Assembly: GCF_030269485.1 (NCBI RefSeq)
Contig: NZ_BSTL01000005.1
Coordinates: 355,010 to 419,009 of the forward strand
Direction of reading: 5' to 3'
DNA: 64,000 nt
Source: Actinoplanes sp. NBRC 103695
Lineage (GTDB): Bacteria; Actinomycetota; Actinomycetes; Mycobacteriales; Micromonosporaceae
Position numbers and translations under genes: made by a program. Under the pieces are notes generated by a model. That model was not told where the DNA came from, searched no databases, and saw only the letters and a list, made by a program, of their open reading frames with translations. This document shows positions 49,456 through 56,137 of this stretch, piece after piece. How positions within the stretch are numbered: position 1 is the first letter of the stretch; each line of letters begins with the position of its first letter.

Positions 49456-51450
49456 ATGGTCGAACTTCGATCTTCGGAGGCTGATCCACCGGCCGTCCAC
49501 TACGACGACGAGGAACGACCGGCCCGCGAGCTCGGCGGCCCGGTCGGCCTCGGCGTCGCGATCGCCGCGTTCGTGGTCGCGCTGCTGGTGCTGTGGCAGG
49601 TGTTCCGGCCGCTCGCGCAGGGCAGCCAGTTCTATCTGATCATCTTCCTGGCGGGCGCGTTGCCGCTGGTCTTCCTCTGCTACCACTCGGGCCTGCGCGG
49701 CGCTCCGCGGCAGCGGCCGTCGGTCGTGGACTGGGTGCTCGCCGTGCTCACCCTGATCGTCTGCCTCTACCCGGTCAACCCCTTCGACGGCGGGTACGAC
49801 GGGTTCCTGGACCGCCAGGGTCTGCTGGAGACACCCGACGTGATCCTCGGCGCGATCCTGCTCGTGCTGACGCTCGAGGCGTGCCGCCGCACGACCGGGT
49901 GGGCGCTGCCGGTGGTCTGCCTTCTCTTCCTGGCGTACGGCTACTACGGCGGCCTGCTACCCCAGACCTGGCGCATCTCCCACGCCGGGCTCGACTTCGC
50001 GCAGATCGTGGACGCCCTCTACAACTCCGGCACCGGCTTCTACGGCACCCCGCTGGACGTCGCGGCCACCTACATCGTGCTGTTCACCATCTACGGCGCC
50101 GTGCTGGACCTGTCCGGCGCGAGCCGCTTCTTCGTCGACCTGTCGGTCGCCGCCTTCCGCCGCTCACGCAGCGCGGCGGGCCGGACAGCGGTCGCCGCCG
50201 GCTTTCTGCTGGGCACGGTCTCCGGCTCGGGTACGGCCACCGCCGTCAGCGTGGGCGCGGTGACCTGGCCGATGCTCAAACGGGCCGGCTACCCGCCCGA
50301 GCAGGCCGGCGGCATGCTGGCCGCCGCGGGCGTCGGCGCGATCCTCTCCCCGCCGACCCTGGGCGCGGCGGCCTTCATCGTCGCCGAGCTTCTGAACGTC
50401 TCCTATCTGACCGTCCTCGGCTGGGCGATGATCCCGACCCTCCTCTACTACCTGGGCATCCTGCTCGCGGTGGAGATCGACGTCCGGCGTTTCGGGGTGC
50501 GGCCGGTCGAGCTGCCGCAGACGTCCGCGCTGAAACTGCTGGCCCGGTTCGGCTACCACTTCTCGTCGCTGATCCTGATCGTGGTGCTGCTCGCGCTGGG
50601 CGTCAGTGCCACCCGGTCGGTGGTGTACGCGACCATCCTCGCGGCGGCTCTGTCGTTCCTGGACCGGCGTTCGTGGCTGACGCCGGGGCGGCTGTTCCGG
50701 GCGCTGTCGGCGGGCGTACGCGGTGTCCTGGCCGTGGTCGCCGTCTGCGCCGCCGCCGGCATCATCACCGCGACCGTCACCAAGACCGGGATCGGCACGC
50801 AGGTCGCTTCGCTGATGGTCGACGCCGCCGGCGCGATCACCGACAACCCGACCGTCGTGCTGGCCCTGACCGCCGTCCTCGCGGCGATCGCGCTGGCCGT
50901 CCTGGGCCTGGCGGTCCCGGTCACCGCCAGCTTCATCATCGGCTGGGTGATCATCGGTCCGGCGCTGCTCGACCTCGGCGTCTCGATGCCCGCGGCGGCG
51001 ATGTTCGTCTTCTACTACTCGGTGCTCTCCGAGGTCACCCCGCCGACCGCGCTCGCCGCGGTCGGGGCGAGCGCGATCACCGGTGGCCGCACCATGCCGA
51101 CGATGTGGCAGGCCCTCAAGTACGCGCTGCCCGCCTTCCTCGCCCCGATCGCGTTCGTGCTCACCGACGCCGGCGAGTACCTCCTGGCCCGCGGCCCGGT
51201 CCTCGGCGTCGTCTGGGCCACCGCGGCAGCCGCCCTGGCCGTCCTGGGTCTGGCCATCGCCACCGGCGCGTGGTTCCCGGGCGTCGGGGCGGCCCCACCT
51301 GCCGCCCGCGTCCTCGCCGCCGCGGCCGGCCTGCTCCTGCTCTACCTGGCTCCCACCACCATCGCGGCCGGTGTGATCGCCCTGGCCCTGGCCGCCGCCC
51401 TCGCGTTCTGGCACCGCCGTTCCGCCCCACCTTCAGGAGGCACGTCATGA
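49456..51450 (+). CDS. TRAP transporter fused permease (DctQM type, TAXI system)
   Basis: The 664-residue permease has about 16-18 membrane segments, joining a small four-helix subunit (residues about 28-190) to the large 12-helix subunit. The large part shows 'GFLLGTVSGSGTATAVSVGA', 'AGGMLAAAGVGAILSPPTLG' and 'EVTPPTALAAVGASAITGG', hallmarks of TRAP 4TM/12TM fusions. It imports an organic acid, using an ion gradient and the binding protein encoded next. Start codons are coupled: the binding-protein ATG overlaps its TGA. Confidence 0.92.
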   Translation: MVELRSSEADPPAVHYDDEERPARELGGPVGLGVAIAAFVVALLVLWQVFRPLAQGSQFYLIIFLAGALPLVFLCYHSGLRGAPRQRPSVVDWVLAVLTLIVCLYPVNPFDGGYDGFLDRQGLLETPDVILGAILLVLTLEACRRTTGWALPVVCLLFLAYGYYGGLLPQTWRISHAGLDFAQIVDALYNSGTGFYGTPLDVAATYIVLFTIYGAVLDLSGASRFFVDLSVAAFRRSRSAAGRTAVAAGFLLGTVSGSGTATAVSVGAVTWPMLKRAGYPPEQAGGMLAAAGVGAILSPPTLGAAAFIVAELLNVSYLTVLGWAMIPTLLYYLGILLAVEIDVRRFGVRPVELPQTSALKLLARFGYHFSSLILIVVLLALGVSATRSVVYATILAAALSFLDRRSWLTPGRLFRALSAGVRGVLAVVAVCAAAGIITATVTKTGIGTQVASLMVDAAGAITDNPTVVLALTAVLAAIALAVLGLAVPVTASFIIGWVIIGPALLDLGVSMPAAAMFVFYYSVLSEVTPPTALAAVGASAITGGRTMPTMWQALKYALPAFLAPIAFVLTDAGEYLLARGPVLGVVWATAAAALAVLGLAIATGAWFPGVGAAPPAARVLAAAAGLLLLYLAPTTIAAGVIALALAAALAFWHRRSAPPSGGTS

Positions 51451-52451
51451 CCGTCCCGTTGCGACCGCTCGCCCTCGCCCTCGTGCCCGTGCTCGCCCTG
51501 ACCGCCTGCGGTGGCCGGCAGGACGCCGCCAGCACCGACGCCGGTGGCGAGGTCACCTGCGAGGTCACCCAGGACACCCGGGTCGGCATCGCCACCGGCA
51601 ACGCGACCGGCGTCTACTTCGCGCTGGGCAACGCCTACGCCGAGCAGCTCGGCGCGACCGGTGGCAAGGTGAAGGCCACCGCGAGCGAGACCGGCGCCTC
51701 CGTGCAGAACATCCAGCAGCTGGTGGCGGGCAGTTTCGGCCTGGCCTTCTCGCTCGCCGACTCGGCCGCCGACGCGATCAACGGCACCGGCAGCTTCACC
51801 GCCAAGCAGCCGGTCGCGGCGATCTCCCGGATCCACACCAACTACACCCAGGTGATCGTCCGCGCGAACGCCGGCATCACGGACGTGGCGAGCATGAAGG
51901 GCAAGCGCGTCTCCACCGGCTCGCCCAAGAGCGGCACCGAGGTGATCGCCAACCGCATCCTCGAGGCGGGCGGGCTCGACCCGGCCAAGGACGTCAGCGC
52001 CCAGAAGCTCGACCTGACCAAGACCGTCGACGGCATGAAGGACGGTTCGATCGACGCCATGTTCTGGTCCGGCGGGCTGCCCACGCCCGGCGTCACCGAC
52101 CTGTTCACCACGGCGGCCGGGCAGGTGCGGTTCCTCGACGTCACGCCTCTTCTCGGCGAGATGCAGAAGATCAATCCGGTGTACGAGACCGGCGCGATCC
52201 CCGCCGCGACGTACAAGACGCCGGCCGACGTGCGGACCATCGTCGTACCCAATGTCCTGCTGGTCCGTGACGACCTGGACGCGAACGTCGCCTGCGTGCT
52301 CACCAAGGCCCTCTTCGACCGCAAGCCGCAGCTGGAACAGGCCAATGCGGCGGCAAAGGAGATCACCTTGGACAAGGCGCGTAAGACTGATCCCGTGCCG
52401 CTGCACCGCGGCGCCGTCAAGGCGCTCGATGACCTCGGCGCCCCGAAATAA
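51447..52451 (+). CDS. TAXI-family TRAP solute-binding lipoprotein
   Basis: The 334-residue lipoprotein has the lipobox 'LTAC' (Cys21) and a TAXI substrate-binding domain: 'VGIATGNATGVYFALGNAYA', 'SVQNIQQLVAGSFGLAF' and 'KGKRVSTGSPKSGTEVIANR'. It captures the substrate outside the membrane for the fused permease upstream; TAXI members bind glutamate, other dicarboxylates or related acids. It overlaps the permease gene by 4 bp. Confidence 0.93.
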   Translation: MTVPLRPLALALVPVLALTACGGRQDAASTDAGGEVTCEVTQDTRVGIATGNATGVYFALGNAYAEQLGATGGKVKATASETGASVQNIQQLVAGSFGLAFSLADSAADAINGTGSFTAKQPVAAISRIHTNYTQVIVRANAGITDVASMKGKRVSTGSPKSGTEVIANRILEAGGLDPAKDVSAQKLDLTKTVDGMKDGSIDAMFWSGGLPTPGVTDLFTTAAGQVRFLDVTPLLGEMQKINPVYETGAIPAATYKTPADVRTIVVPNVLLVRDDLDANVACVLTKALFDRKPQLEQANAAAKEITLDKARKTDPVPLHRGAVKALDDLGAPK

Positions 52452-52498
52452 ACAATAGGTATTGCTTCATTCGAGAGGCTGTACTACCGTTCACTTCA

Positions 52499-52519
52499 GT
52501 CGCATCGCTCAGATGCGAC
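52499..52519. promoter_or_regulatory. Perfect 8-bp inverted repeat before the small ORF
   Basis: GTCGCATC (52499-52506), a 5-nt loop and GATGCGAC (52512-52519) lie between the TAXI gene stop and a 39-codon gene. It may be a weak terminator for the transporter, an operator, or a 5'-UTR hairpin. Confidence 0.55.
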
Positions 52520-52542
52520 GACACACACTTAGGAGATCGATC

Positions 52543-52662
52543 ATGTGCCAGCACATCGCCACGATGACGGGGTGGCTGACGCCGCGCCGTGGGCGAGCCG
52601 TGCGGCTGTTCGGCTCCCACAGCGCTTATGACCGACTTATGGGCCTTGGAGTGGGCGGGTAA
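52543..52662 (+). CDS. 39-residue small protein, function unknown
   Basis: An ATG at 52543 is preceded by TTAGGAG at ideal spacing. The product starts 'MCQHIATMTGWLTPRRGRAV' and ends 'AYDRLMGLGVGG'. It is followed within 25 bp by a canonical terminator with six T residues and preceded by an inverted repeat and an A/T-richer upstream region, so it sits in its own short transcription unit. The peptide is basic, with one Cys near the start and a Gly-rich end. It could be a leader peptide, a regulatory small protein or a modified-peptide precursor; no maturation gene is nearby. Confidence 0.5.
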   Translation: MCQHIATMTGWLTPRRGRAVRLFGSHSAYDRLMGLGVGG

Positions 52663-52682
52663 CGCGGCGAGTCCGCGCGGGA

Positions 52683-52719
52683 AAGCCGCCCCCACCCACT
52701 CGGGTCGGGCGGCTTTTTT
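52683..52719 (+). terminator. Rho-independent terminator after the small ORF
   Basis: AAGCCGCCC (52683-52691) pairs with GGGCGGCTT (52707-52715), followed directly by a run of T residues to 52719. Confidence 0.9.
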
Positions 52720-53140
52720 GTTGCCCTGGCTGGGCTAGCGCTCCGGACGCGGAGTTGCGGGCACCAGCAGGCTCGCCCCGAGTGCCGGTCTCGAGGCCCA
52801 CCTCGCGTGGCGGGGTGATCCGGAAAAGACTTGATCCGCGACTTCTCCGAGACGGGCGGAAGTGCCTGTCTCCCTGCGGGAAGAATGGGTCGATCCTGCT
52901 TCGGAAATGGATCGACAACAATTGTCTCTACTCTTGATCAAAACGAGATTGCTTGGCATTCCGAATGACTCGGCCTTCCGGAACGTTCGATCATTCGGGT
53001 GTGGAGACGGGAACGACAGGACCGATACCGGGCCGGCGCGGTGGAGAGTGCACCGAGTGCGGGCTGGAGGGGCGAACTTGCGCTACCCCGCCAACGGCTT
53101 CGGCAGGCGTACCCCGTCTCCGCACACGGCCATCACCGGG

Positions 53141-53255
53141 CCTTCGTGTCCCGACCGGGTCCTCGTGTCCCGACCGGGTCCTCGTGTCCCGACCGGGTCC
53201 TCGTGTCCCGACCGGGTCCTCGTGTCCCGACCGGGTCCTCGCGGCCCGACCGAGC
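53141..53255. repeat. 19-bp tandem array next to the tRNA cluster
   Basis: The unit CCTCGTGTCCCGACCGGGT repeats at 53161, 53180, 53199 and 53218, with a 20-nt first copy at 53141 and a diverged last copy from 53237. The unit is about 78% identical (14 of 18 positions) to the first 18 nt of the tRNA-like gene starting at 53262 when both are read from the CCTCGTG block. Confidence 0.85.
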
Positions 53256-53261
53256 AACCGA

Positions 53262-53335
53262 GCCCTCGTGGCCCAACTGGCAGAGGCCCGGCGTCGAGAG
53301 CGCCGGTCGTGCGCGTTCGAATCGCGCCGAGGGCA
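53262..53335 (+). tRNA. tRNA-like gene, anticodon GAG (Leu codon), class I shape
   Basis: It folds as a full cloverleaf: a 7-bp acceptor GCCCTCG/CGAGGGC (perfect), D arm GCCC...AGGC with GG in the loop, a 5-bp anticodon stem CGGCG/CGCCG, a 5-nt variable loop, T arm GCGCG-TTCGAAT-CGCGC and discriminator A. The anticodon position reads GAG, a leucine anticodon. However, leucine tRNAs have a long variable arm and this one does not; position 33 is C instead of the near-universal T. No CCA directly follows. Identity is therefore uncertain and it may be a tRNA relic or an unusual tRNA. Confidence 0.6.
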
Positions 53336-53356
53336 CGCACCACAACTGAACAGCAG

Positions 53357-53431
53357 GCCCGGGTAGCCCAACTGGCAGGAGGCACGCCGCTCAGACCGGC
53401 GATAGTGCGCGTTCGAATCGCGCTCCGGGTA
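53357..53431 (+). tRNA. tRNA-like gene, anticodon CAG (Leu codon), class I shape
   Basis: It is a paralogue of the preceding tRNA-like gene, with the same T arm (GCGCG-TTCGAAT-CGCGC) and nearly the same D arm. The acceptor is GCCCGGG/TCCGGGT with G-U pairs at both ends. The anticodon stem is CGCCG/CGGCG with loop CTCAGAC, giving anticodon CAG and the normal T33. The variable loop is 5 nt, unlike real leucine tRNAs. Discriminator A; no encoded CCA. Confidence 0.6.
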
Positions 53432-53436
53432 CGCAA

Positions 53437-53509
53437 GGGCTCGTAGCTCATCGGGGAGAGCGTCTGTCTTGCAAACAGAAGGTGGCCGGTTCGAGCCCGG
53501 CCGGGTCCA
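53437..53509 (+). tRNA. tRNA-Ala (anticodon UGC)
   Basis: The cloverleaf has acceptor GGGCTCG/CGGGTCC including the G3-U70 pair that marks alanine tRNAs. The D arm is GCTC/GAGC, the anticodon stem TCTGT/ACAGA with loop CTTGCAA (anticodon TGC), the T arm GCCGG-TTCGAGC-CCGGC and the discriminator A. CCA is not encoded. It begins only 5 bp after the preceding tRNA-like gene, so the cluster is probably one transcript. Confidence 0.88.
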
Positions 53510-53514
53510 CAGTC

Positions 53515-53542
53515 GGGGGCCGCGTCACGGGGCGCGGCCCCC
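53515..53542. terminator. Hairpin between tRNA-Ala and tRNA-Tyr
   Basis: A perfect 10-bp stem GGGGGCCGCG (53515-53524) with 53533-53542 and an 8-nt loop. It is a likely terminator or processing structure. Confidence 0.65.
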
Positions 53543-53546
53543 TCCA

Positions 53547-53628
53547 GCGGGTGCGCCGACGCGGGAGGGTCGGGAGTGGCTGTAAACCACTTGCTAACGC
53601 CTAGGGGGTTCGAATCCCTCCACCCGCA
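53547..53628 (+). tRNA. tRNA-Tyr (anticodon GUA)
   Basis: A class II tRNA with acceptor GCGGGTG/CACCCGC (perfect), anticodon stem AGTGG/CCACT with loop CTGTAAA (anticodon GTA), a long variable region, T loop TTCGAAT and discriminator A followed by CC. The D arm uses CCGAC/GTCGG. Confidence 0.88.
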
Positions 53629-53962
53629 CCGGTCGTCAGCCGAGTTCGGCACCCGTTCCCTGGCGGTCACCGTGGCGATGGTGGCCGCCTCCATGTCCAG
53701 CGCGGCCACCCCGCCGACCGGCTCGCGAGATTCCGGCACCTCCCGGCGGGCGTTCGCTCCTGCGCCCCGCCCTCGGTCATCCCGCGCCAGACGACGTCGC
53801 GCTTGTTGAACAGCCCGGTCCGCAGGGCGCCGTCGATCGCGTCGCTGTCCACGTCCTCCAACAGTTCCCGGACCGCCGGCGGCGGGAAGGAGCCGACGGG
53901 TCCGATTGTCTCAGCCGCGGCGTTGTGAGGCGCCGGTCTTCGTCCGGGGGGATGATCGGGGG
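53629..53962. other. Region after tRNA-Tyr with coding remnants
   Basis: This 334-bp gap contains the minus-strand gene remnants described at 53640-53905 and the promoter region of the dehydrogenase gene at 53963. No intact gene is seen. Confidence 0.5.
53640..53905 (-). pseudogene. Fragmented coding remnants beside tRNA-Tyr
   Basis: Two minus-strand stretches look like real protein but lie in different frames and lack ends. One is 'PPAVRELLEDVDSDAIDGAL', then 'RTGLFNKRDVVWRGMTEGGA' (53745-53890). The other is 'GGVAALDMEAATIATVTARE' (about 53650-53715), whose 'LDMEAATIA' resembles the active-site strand of nucleoside phosphorylase/nucleosidase proteins such as AMP nucleosidase. The second stops resembling anything close to the tRNA-Tyr 3' end. 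Whether they came from one gene or two is unclear. Confidence 0.4.
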
Positions 53963-54982
53963 ATGAAGGCCATCATCTACAGCGAGGTCGGCGAGGCCGA
54001 GGTTCTGCGGCTCGTCGACAAGGACGTGCCGGAGCCGGAAGCGGGCGAGGTCCGCGTCAAGGTCGCCGTGTCGGGGGTCAATCCGACGGACTGGAAGACG
54101 CGGTCGGGCGCCACCAATCCGAAGCAGTTCGACGAGGTCACGCCTCATCTCGATGGGGCCGGGGTGATCGACGCGGTGGGCGGCGGGGTCGACGCCGGGC
54201 GGGTCGGGCAGCGGGTCTGGCTGCTCATGGCCACCCAGGGGCGGTCGACCGGTACCGCCGCCGAGTACGCCGTCGTGGACGACTGGCAGGCGGTGCCACT
54301 CGGTGACGCGAGCTTCGAGGCCGGCGCCTCGCTCGGGGTGCCCGCCCTGACCGCGCACCGGACGCTGACCGTCGGCGAGGGCGGGCCGGACAGGCTGGCG
54401 CCGGGTGCTCTGGACGGGCGGGTCGTGCTGGTCGCCGGCGGGGCGGGGGCCGTGGGGCACGCGGCCATCCAGCTCGCGCGGTGGGCCGGCGCGACAGTGA
54501 TCAGCACGGTCAGCGGGCCGGACAAGGCGCGGCTGGCCACGGCCGCGGGGGCGCACCACGTGATCAACTACCGGGAGGGTGATCCGGTCACCGAGATCCG
54601 GAAGATCGCCCCGGACGGCGTCGACACCATCGCGGAGGTCGCGCTGGGCGCCAATCTCGCGCTCGACCTGGCGGTTCTGCGTACGCGGGGCACGATCTGC
54701 ACGTACGCCAACGACGGCGCCAAGCCGGTGGAGCTGGACGTGCGGCAGAACATGCTGCTCAACACCCGTTTCCAGTTCATGGTGCTCTACACGGTGGGCA
54801 AGGAGGCGCTGGCCGCCGGCGCGGAGGACATCGCGGCGGCGGTGCGGGACGGCGCCATGCCGGTGGGCGAGGAACACGGGCTGCCGCTGACGCGGTTCCC
54901 GCTGAACCGGACCGCCGACGCGCACCGGGCCGTGCAGGACGGCGCGGTCGGCAAGGTCCTGGTCGACGTGGCCACGGACTGA
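53963..54982 (+). CDS. Zinc-independent quinone oxidoreductase-like MDR dehydrogenase
   Basis: The 339-residue medium-chain reductase has 'GVNPTDWKTRSG' and 'HLDGAGVIDAVGGGVDAGRV' in the N-terminal domain, the NADPH motif 'VLVAGGAGAVGHAAIQLARW' (AxxGxxG) and 'HHVINYREGD'. It lacks the zinc-binding Cys cluster, placing it with NADPH:quinone reductases. The ATG at 53963 follows a GGGGG tract. It has no obvious partner gene. Confidence 0.88.
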   Translation: MKAIIYSEVGEAEVLRLVDKDVPEPEAGEVRVKVAVSGVNPTDWKTRSGATNPKQFDEVTPHLDGAGVIDAVGGGVDAGRVGQRVWLLMATQGRSTGTAAEYAVVDDWQAVPLGDASFEAGASLGVPALTAHRTLTVGEGGPDRLAPGALDGRVVLVAGGAGAVGHAAIQLARWAGATVISTVSGPDKARLATAAGAHHVINYREGDPVTEIRKIAPDGVDTIAEVALGANLALDLAVLRTRGTICTYANDGAKPVELDVRQNMLLNTRFQFMVLYTVGKEALAAGAEDIAAAVRDGAMPVGEEHGLPLTRFPLNRTADAHRAVQDGAVGKVLVDVATD

Positions 54983-55033
54983 CGAGCGCAGCCGCCAGGC
55001 AGGCGCTTCCTCTGGGTAAGCAGAGCAAAGGTG

Positions 55034-55068
55034 GTGCTGACCTCACCGTCGGTTTGGGGGGTCAGCAC
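55034..55068. terminator. Hairpin downstream of the MDR dehydrogenase gene
   Basis: GTGCTGACC (55034-55042) pairs with GGTCAGCAC (55060-55068) across a 17-nt loop, between the dehydrogenase and the desaturase. It is a likely terminator without a T run, although a regulatory role is possible. Confidence 0.45.
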
Positions 55069-55106
55069 TCCTGTCAAGCGCGTTTCGGCTGGGCAGACTG
55101 GGCGTC

Positions 55107-56090
55107 ATGACGACGACAACCGGGCCGCGAACCGATTTCGCCGAGCTCAGCCGCCGCATCCGAGAAGCCGGTCTGCTGGATCGCAGACCCGGCTACTACG
55201 TCATCCGGCTGTCCCTGGCCGCGCTGTTCCTGGCCGGTGGCTGGGTGGCGTTCGCGCTGGTCGGCAGCTCATGGTGGACAGTGGCGATCGCGGTGTGGCT
55301 CGGTGTCGCGTACGCGCAGGCCGCCCTGGTGGCGCACGACGTGGCGCACCGGCAGGTGTTCCGGACGGCATCGGCCAGCGGCCGGGCCGGCATGATCGCC
55401 GGGAACCTGGGCATCGGCATGAGCTACGGCTACTGGCAGAACAAGCACACCCGGCACCACGCCAACCCGAACCACGACGACCTCGACCCGGACGTGGGGC
55501 CGGGCGTGCTGGTCTGGACGCCCGAGGCGGCCGCCGCGAAGGGCGGCTGGATGGTCCGGAACCAGGCGTGGATGTTCTTCCCGCTGCTCACGCTGCTCGG
55601 GCTGAGCCTGCGCCGGGACAGCATCCGGGCGCTGCTCAACGACAACATCGCGCAGCGCGGGCGGGAAGCGCTGCTGCTCGGCGTACACATCGTGGGGTAT
55701 GTCCTGGCTTTGATCTTCGTCCTGTCGCCGCTGCAGGCGCTGGTCTTCTTCGTGGTGCACCAGGCGGTGTTCGGCGTGTACCTGGGCATGACGTTCGCGC
55801 CGAACCACAAAGGCATGCCGCACCCGGACGGGACCGAGGACTTCCTGCGCAAGCAGGTCCTGACGTCACGCAACGTGCGCGGCGGCGTGCTGGTCGACGT
55901 GGCGCTGGGCGGGCTGAACTACCAGATCGAGCACCACCTGTTCCCGTCCATGCCGACGCCGAACCTGCGCCGCGCCCAGCCGATGGTGCAGCAGTTCTGC
56001 GCCGAGATCGACGTGGACTACGAGATGACCGGCCTGATCGACTCCTACCGGCAGGCGCTGACGCATCTGCACCAGGTGTCCCGAAGGTAG
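55107..56090 (+). CDS. Membrane fatty acid (acyl-CoA/acyl-lipid) desaturase
   Basis: The 327-residue protein has the three histidine boxes of membrane desaturases: 'HDVAH' (about residue 93), 'KHTRHHANPNH' (about 130) and 'QIEHHLFP' (about 274). These bind the di-iron centre. About four membrane segments lie between them. The third box with Gln marks the front-end/linoleoyl-CoA-type group (DesA3-like). It introduces a double bond into a fatty acyl chain and needs an electron-donor protein that is not encoded next to it. The following kinase gene starts 47 bp later. Confidence 0.9.
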   Translation: MTTTTGPRTDFAELSRRIREAGLLDRRPGYYVIRLSLAALFLAGGWVAFALVGSSWWTVAIAVWLGVAYAQAALVAHDVAHRQVFRTASASGRAGMIAGNLGIGMSYGYWQNKHTRHHANPNHDDLDPDVGPGVLVWTPEAAAAKGGWMVRNQAWMFFPLLTLLGLSLRRDSIRALLNDNIAQRGREALLLGVHIVGYVLALIFVLSPLQALVFFVVHQAVFGVYLGMTFAPNHKGMPHPDGTEDFLRKQVLTSRNVRGGVLVDVALGGLNYQIEHHLFPSMPTPNLRRAQPMVQQFCAEIDVDYEMTGLIDSYRQALTHLHQVSRR

Positions 56091-56137
56091 GGCTACCACT
56101 ACCGCGCTCGCTTCCGGATGCGGCGAGAATCGACGGC

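Larger units (their letters stand above)
52663..53261. other. Gene-free region between small ORF and tRNA cluster
   Basis: These 599 bp hold the terminator at 52683-52719, an A+T-richer stretch at about 52880-52990 with an 8-bp inverted repeat (GTCGATCC and GGATCGAC, 52889-52916), and the 19-bp repeat array at 53141-53255. No coding frame is supported. Confidence 0.55.

Noticed and set aside
49593..51446. Long plus-strand frame running into the TAXI binding protein
   Set aside because: Its first 600 or so codons are the shifted frame of the TRAP permease; the real binding protein starts at the coupled ATG 51447 with a lipobox.
53057..53125. Possible fifth tRNA (GTGCGG...CCGCAC acceptor-like ends)
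   Set aside because: No T-loop TTCGA motif and no convincing D or anticodon arm.
53141..53255. Possible CRISPR array
   Set aside because: The 19-bp units abut directly with no spacers and no cas genes are present; it is a tandem repeat.
52755..53446. Open frames across the tRNA cluster and repeats on both strands
   Set aside because: They read through tRNA-like genes and the 19-bp array and show no protein-like composition.
55031..56137. Open frame extending the first histidine kinase by 369 codons upstream
   Set aside because: The extension is the shifted frame of the desaturase gene; kinase homology begins at ATG 56138.
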